In this document: positions 62,394 through 64,000 of the stretch, one piece after another
Layout of the letters: every line of letters starts with the position of its first letter
Numbering within the stretch: the stretch's first letter is position 1
DNA from: Finegoldia magna
GTDB taxonomy: Bacteria > Bacillota > Clostridia > Tissierellales > Peptoniphilaceae
Direction of reading: 5' to 3'
Length of the DNA: 64,000 nucleotides
Assembly (NCBI RefSeq): GCF_003182075.1
Contig: NZ_QGTH01000004.1
Coordinates: 1 to 64,000 of the forward strand
Notes under the pieces: model-generated
What the model was told of the DNA's origin: nothing
What the model saw: the letters and a program-made list of their open reading frames with translations, nothing else
The model's database searches: none
Program-made: the position numbers and the translations under genes

Positions 62394-63509
62394 ATGATTA
62401 ATAAGATTGACGAATATTTCAGTAAATTTATGAATCAATTGGTTTATGTGAATTTATTAGAATCAAATGATTACATTGATAAAGATATTCCACTACCTGT
62501 TTTAGAAAAAGATTTGTTAGATGGAGTCAGGAACAATGATTTCGTCAAAAATTTTGATTTGGAATTAATAATTAAAGGAATGATTTATAACATAGCTTAC
62601 GATAGAACATTCAAATACTGTGTAAACTACACAGATATTATGTACAATATTTTCCCTGATATTGAAAAATCAATAATATCTATGGGAGTTGAAAAAATTT
62701 CAGATCCAAAAGAAGCAGTTATTTATTTTAGAACAAATGATATATTAAAATCGGACATTGCGGATAATGCTTATTACTATGCGTATTGTTTGAGATTAAT
62801 GGCGCTTGAAGATGAGTTTAATTCTAGTATTTTTATTGAAGAAGCTTTCAGAGTTTTAAATGAAAATGTTGCAAATTTTCCTGATTTCTTCTTAAGTTAT
62901 GTAGAACTTGCAAATTTAGAATTACTAAATCATAATTATATAAAAGCTTATGATTACTTAAAAAATACACACAAGATGGCAACTTCTCCTAACGATTACG
63001 ATGAAAAAAGAGTATTAATTGTGATAAATGAAGTTGAACGTTTAATGGAAGATATAAAGCCTCTCAGAGATTTGGATTTTGCGACTACTTTAATCAATTC
63101 AAAACCACAAAAGGCACTTGAAATTTTCAGAGAACTTGAAAAAACTTCCAGAATTGTTTATTTAATGGGTAAATGTTACTTGAATTTGAATGATTTGGAT
63201 AAAGCTATAGAATATTTTGAAAAAGCTGAAAGTATGGGATTTGATCACGTTGATTTGTATAATGATATGTCTGTGGCTTATTTCAACGATTATGATTTTG
63301 AAAAATCAATTCAGGTTTTAAATCGTGGGCTTAAAATTCATAAAGACAACGAGATTTTATTGTACAATAAAGGCGTTATTGAACTAAACTCAAATAGAGT
63401 TGCAAAAGCAAAAGACACATTGTCAACTTTGGTTTCTTATGATGATGTACACGAAGATATTTTTAATATGGCAATGCAATTATTGCAAAAAATAGAAGAA
63501 GACAATTAA
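62394..63509 (+). CDS. TPR-repeat protein
   Basis: A 371-residue helical repeat protein without signal peptide. Clear TPR units lie at about 240-345 (VYLMGKCYLNLNDLDKAIEYFEKAE, VDLYNDMSVAYFNDYDFEKSIQVLNRGLKIH, EILLYNKGVIELNSNRVAKAKDTL); weaker helical repeats fill residues 130-230. It begins immediately after the membrane protein's stop and probably acts with it. Its last seven codons form the 5' arm and loop of a hairpin shared with the converging gene. Confidence 0.8.
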   Translation: MINKIDEYFSKFMNQLVYVNLLESNDYIDKDIPLPVLEKDLLDGVRNNDFVKNFDLELIIKGMIYNIAYDRTFKYCVNYTDIMYNIFPDIEKSIISMGVEKISDPKEAVIYFRTNDILKSDIADNAYYYAYCLRLMALEDEFNSSIFIEEAFRVLNENVANFPDFFLSYVELANLELLNHNYIKAYDYLKNTHKMATSPNDYDEKRVLIVINEVERLMEDIKPLRDLDFATTLINSKPQKALEIFRELEKTSRIVYLMGKCYLNLNDLDKAIEYFEKAESMGFDHVDLYNDMSVAYFNDYDFEKSIQVLNRGLKIHKDNEILLYNKGVIELNSNRVAKAKDTLSTLVSYDDVHEDIFNMAMQLLQKIEEDN

Positions 63510-63521
63510 ATGTCTTCTTCT
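63494..63521. terminator. Bidirectional hairpin inside the two converging gene ends
   Basis: AGAAGAAGACA (63494-63504), ATTAAA loop, TGTCTTCTTCT (63511-63521): perfect 11-bp stem. Plus-strand tail is GTTATTTTA; minus-strand tail is ATTTTTTG, so it is better in the minus direction. Both stop codons (TAA and TAA) lie in the loop. Confidence 0.75.
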
Positions 63522-64000
63522 GTTATTTTAAGCGTATTGTCCAATCGGTCGATGATTTCTAAAGCACTTATTATGTTTTTTCTTGCTTTGTAACAATCCA
63601 AATTAATATCTACCAATTCATTAATTTTGTTTATTCTATAAACGATTGAGTTTCTGTGAACATTCAGTCTTTGAGATGCTTTGATTAATGAGCGTTCTTC
63701 TACAAGGTAAAAGTATAATGTTCTGAGAAGGTCTGTGCCATTATTTATATCGTCATATTTTAATTTATAGATGAATTCTGGAACTAATATTTCTATTTCA
63801 GAATCCAAGCATACCAAATCATAGATGATTTTACAGCAATTATCGTTTATGTTTTCAGTTAATTCTATATTGTTTTCTAAAATTCTTCTAGATAAATCAT
63901 AAGCTTTTTTCAAATTGAACAGGTTGTTTTTTAGTGATAATTTAATGCTTTTTAAGTCGTATTTTTCAGTAAAGAAGTTTAAATTTGTCTTTACTGATGA
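63506..64000 (-). CDS. PucR/CdaR-type transcriptional regulator, C-terminal part (runs off the edge)
   Basis: The minus-strand frame is open from its stop at 63508-63506 to base 64000, giving 164 residues without a bona fide start; the first apparent start (TTG at 63913) is only an internal Leu. The C-terminal PucR helix-turn-helix is clear: LRTLYFYLVEERSLIKASQRLNVHRNSIVYRINKINEL. The preceding part (DLSRRILENNIELTENINDN, IYDLVCLDSEIEILVPEF) looks like the central region of CdaR-like regulators. The N-terminal half lies outside the window. Convergent with, and overlapping by four bases, the TPR gene. Confidence 0.85.
   Translation of the reverse strand, partial: SSVKTNLNFFTEKYDLKSIKLSLKNNLFNLKKAYDLSRRILENNIELTENINDNCCKIIYDLVCLDSEIEILVPEFIYKLKYDDINNGTDLLRTLYFYLVEERSLIKASQRLNVHRNSIVYRINKINELVDINLDCYKARKNIISALEIIDRLDNTLKITEEDI

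Overview
The window is AT-rich DNA with short intergenic gaps, strong Gram-positive ribosome binding sites and T-box leaders. The gene content (UvrBA, GroESL with a CIRCE element, Rex, a two-domain CWB2/CAP surface protein, single-chain GlyRS, a catabolic-type glutamate dehydrogenase) points to an anaerobic Firmicute, most plausibly Peptoniphilaceae/Tissierellia such as Finegoldia or a close relative. This assignment is inference from gene content and protein flavour. No rRNA, tRNA or CRISPR array was recognised.

Layout. 1-600: a stand-alone or relic MetRS C-terminal tRNA-binding domain. 620-6680: a complete vex1-vex2-vex3 / vncR-vncS-type ABC exporter plus two-component locus with one unknown gene attached. 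6690-9263: a zinc ABC importer behind a perfect Zur-like operator. 9330-13451: YitT, CvfB-like S1 protein, cytosolic PpiC isomerase and a secreted CWB2+CAP protein. 13452-15154: a structured intergenic RNA element and a DAACS symporter. 15205-22137: uvrBA and a second two-component system. 22157-25072 (minus): a class A PBP. 25200-29354: hflX, YigZ, nadE, YebC and lgt. 29379-33743: SRAP protein, then glycine T-box, glyS, glutamate dehydrogenase and an OGG-type glycosylase. 33833-35876: groESL. 35887-36573: a complete IS200-type insertion. 36650-37976: a DUF697-type GTPase and a small acidic protein. 37994-40915: a THF-riboswitch folate operon (folE, HD protein, folP, folB-folK fusion). 41067-43333: cstA and rex. 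43402-46822: hemerythrin-like protein behind a perfect palindrome, and a glycosyltransferase-VTT-glycosyltransferase operon. 46891-48471: spoVG and asnA. 48493-51257: Ktr potassium channel and a SpoU methyltransferase. 51290-63509: phenylalanine T-box followed by a closely packed run pheS-pheT-zapA-U32-mutS2-argS-membrane protein-TPR protein. 63506-64000 (minus): the C-terminal part of a PucR/CdaR-type regulator running off the edge.

How the parts work together. Much of the window is under RNA-level control: two T-boxes (Gly, Phe), a THF riboswitch with attenuator, an unassigned stacked hairpin ending in a U-tract, and two places where promoter, ribosome binding site and an inverted repeat overlap. 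DNA-level control is visible as CIRCE (HrcA), a Zur-like palindrome, a TTGTAAC-N4-GTTACAA palindrome and 11-bp direct repeats in front of vex1. The most attractive candidates for undescribed biology are the HD phosphohydrolase inside the folate operon (candidate for the missing dihydroneopterin-triphosphate dephosphorylation step), the structured RNA at 13555-13629, the promoter/RBS/hairpin overlaps, the glycolipid-type operon with a VTT membrane protein, and glutamate dehydrogenase placed under a glycine T-box.
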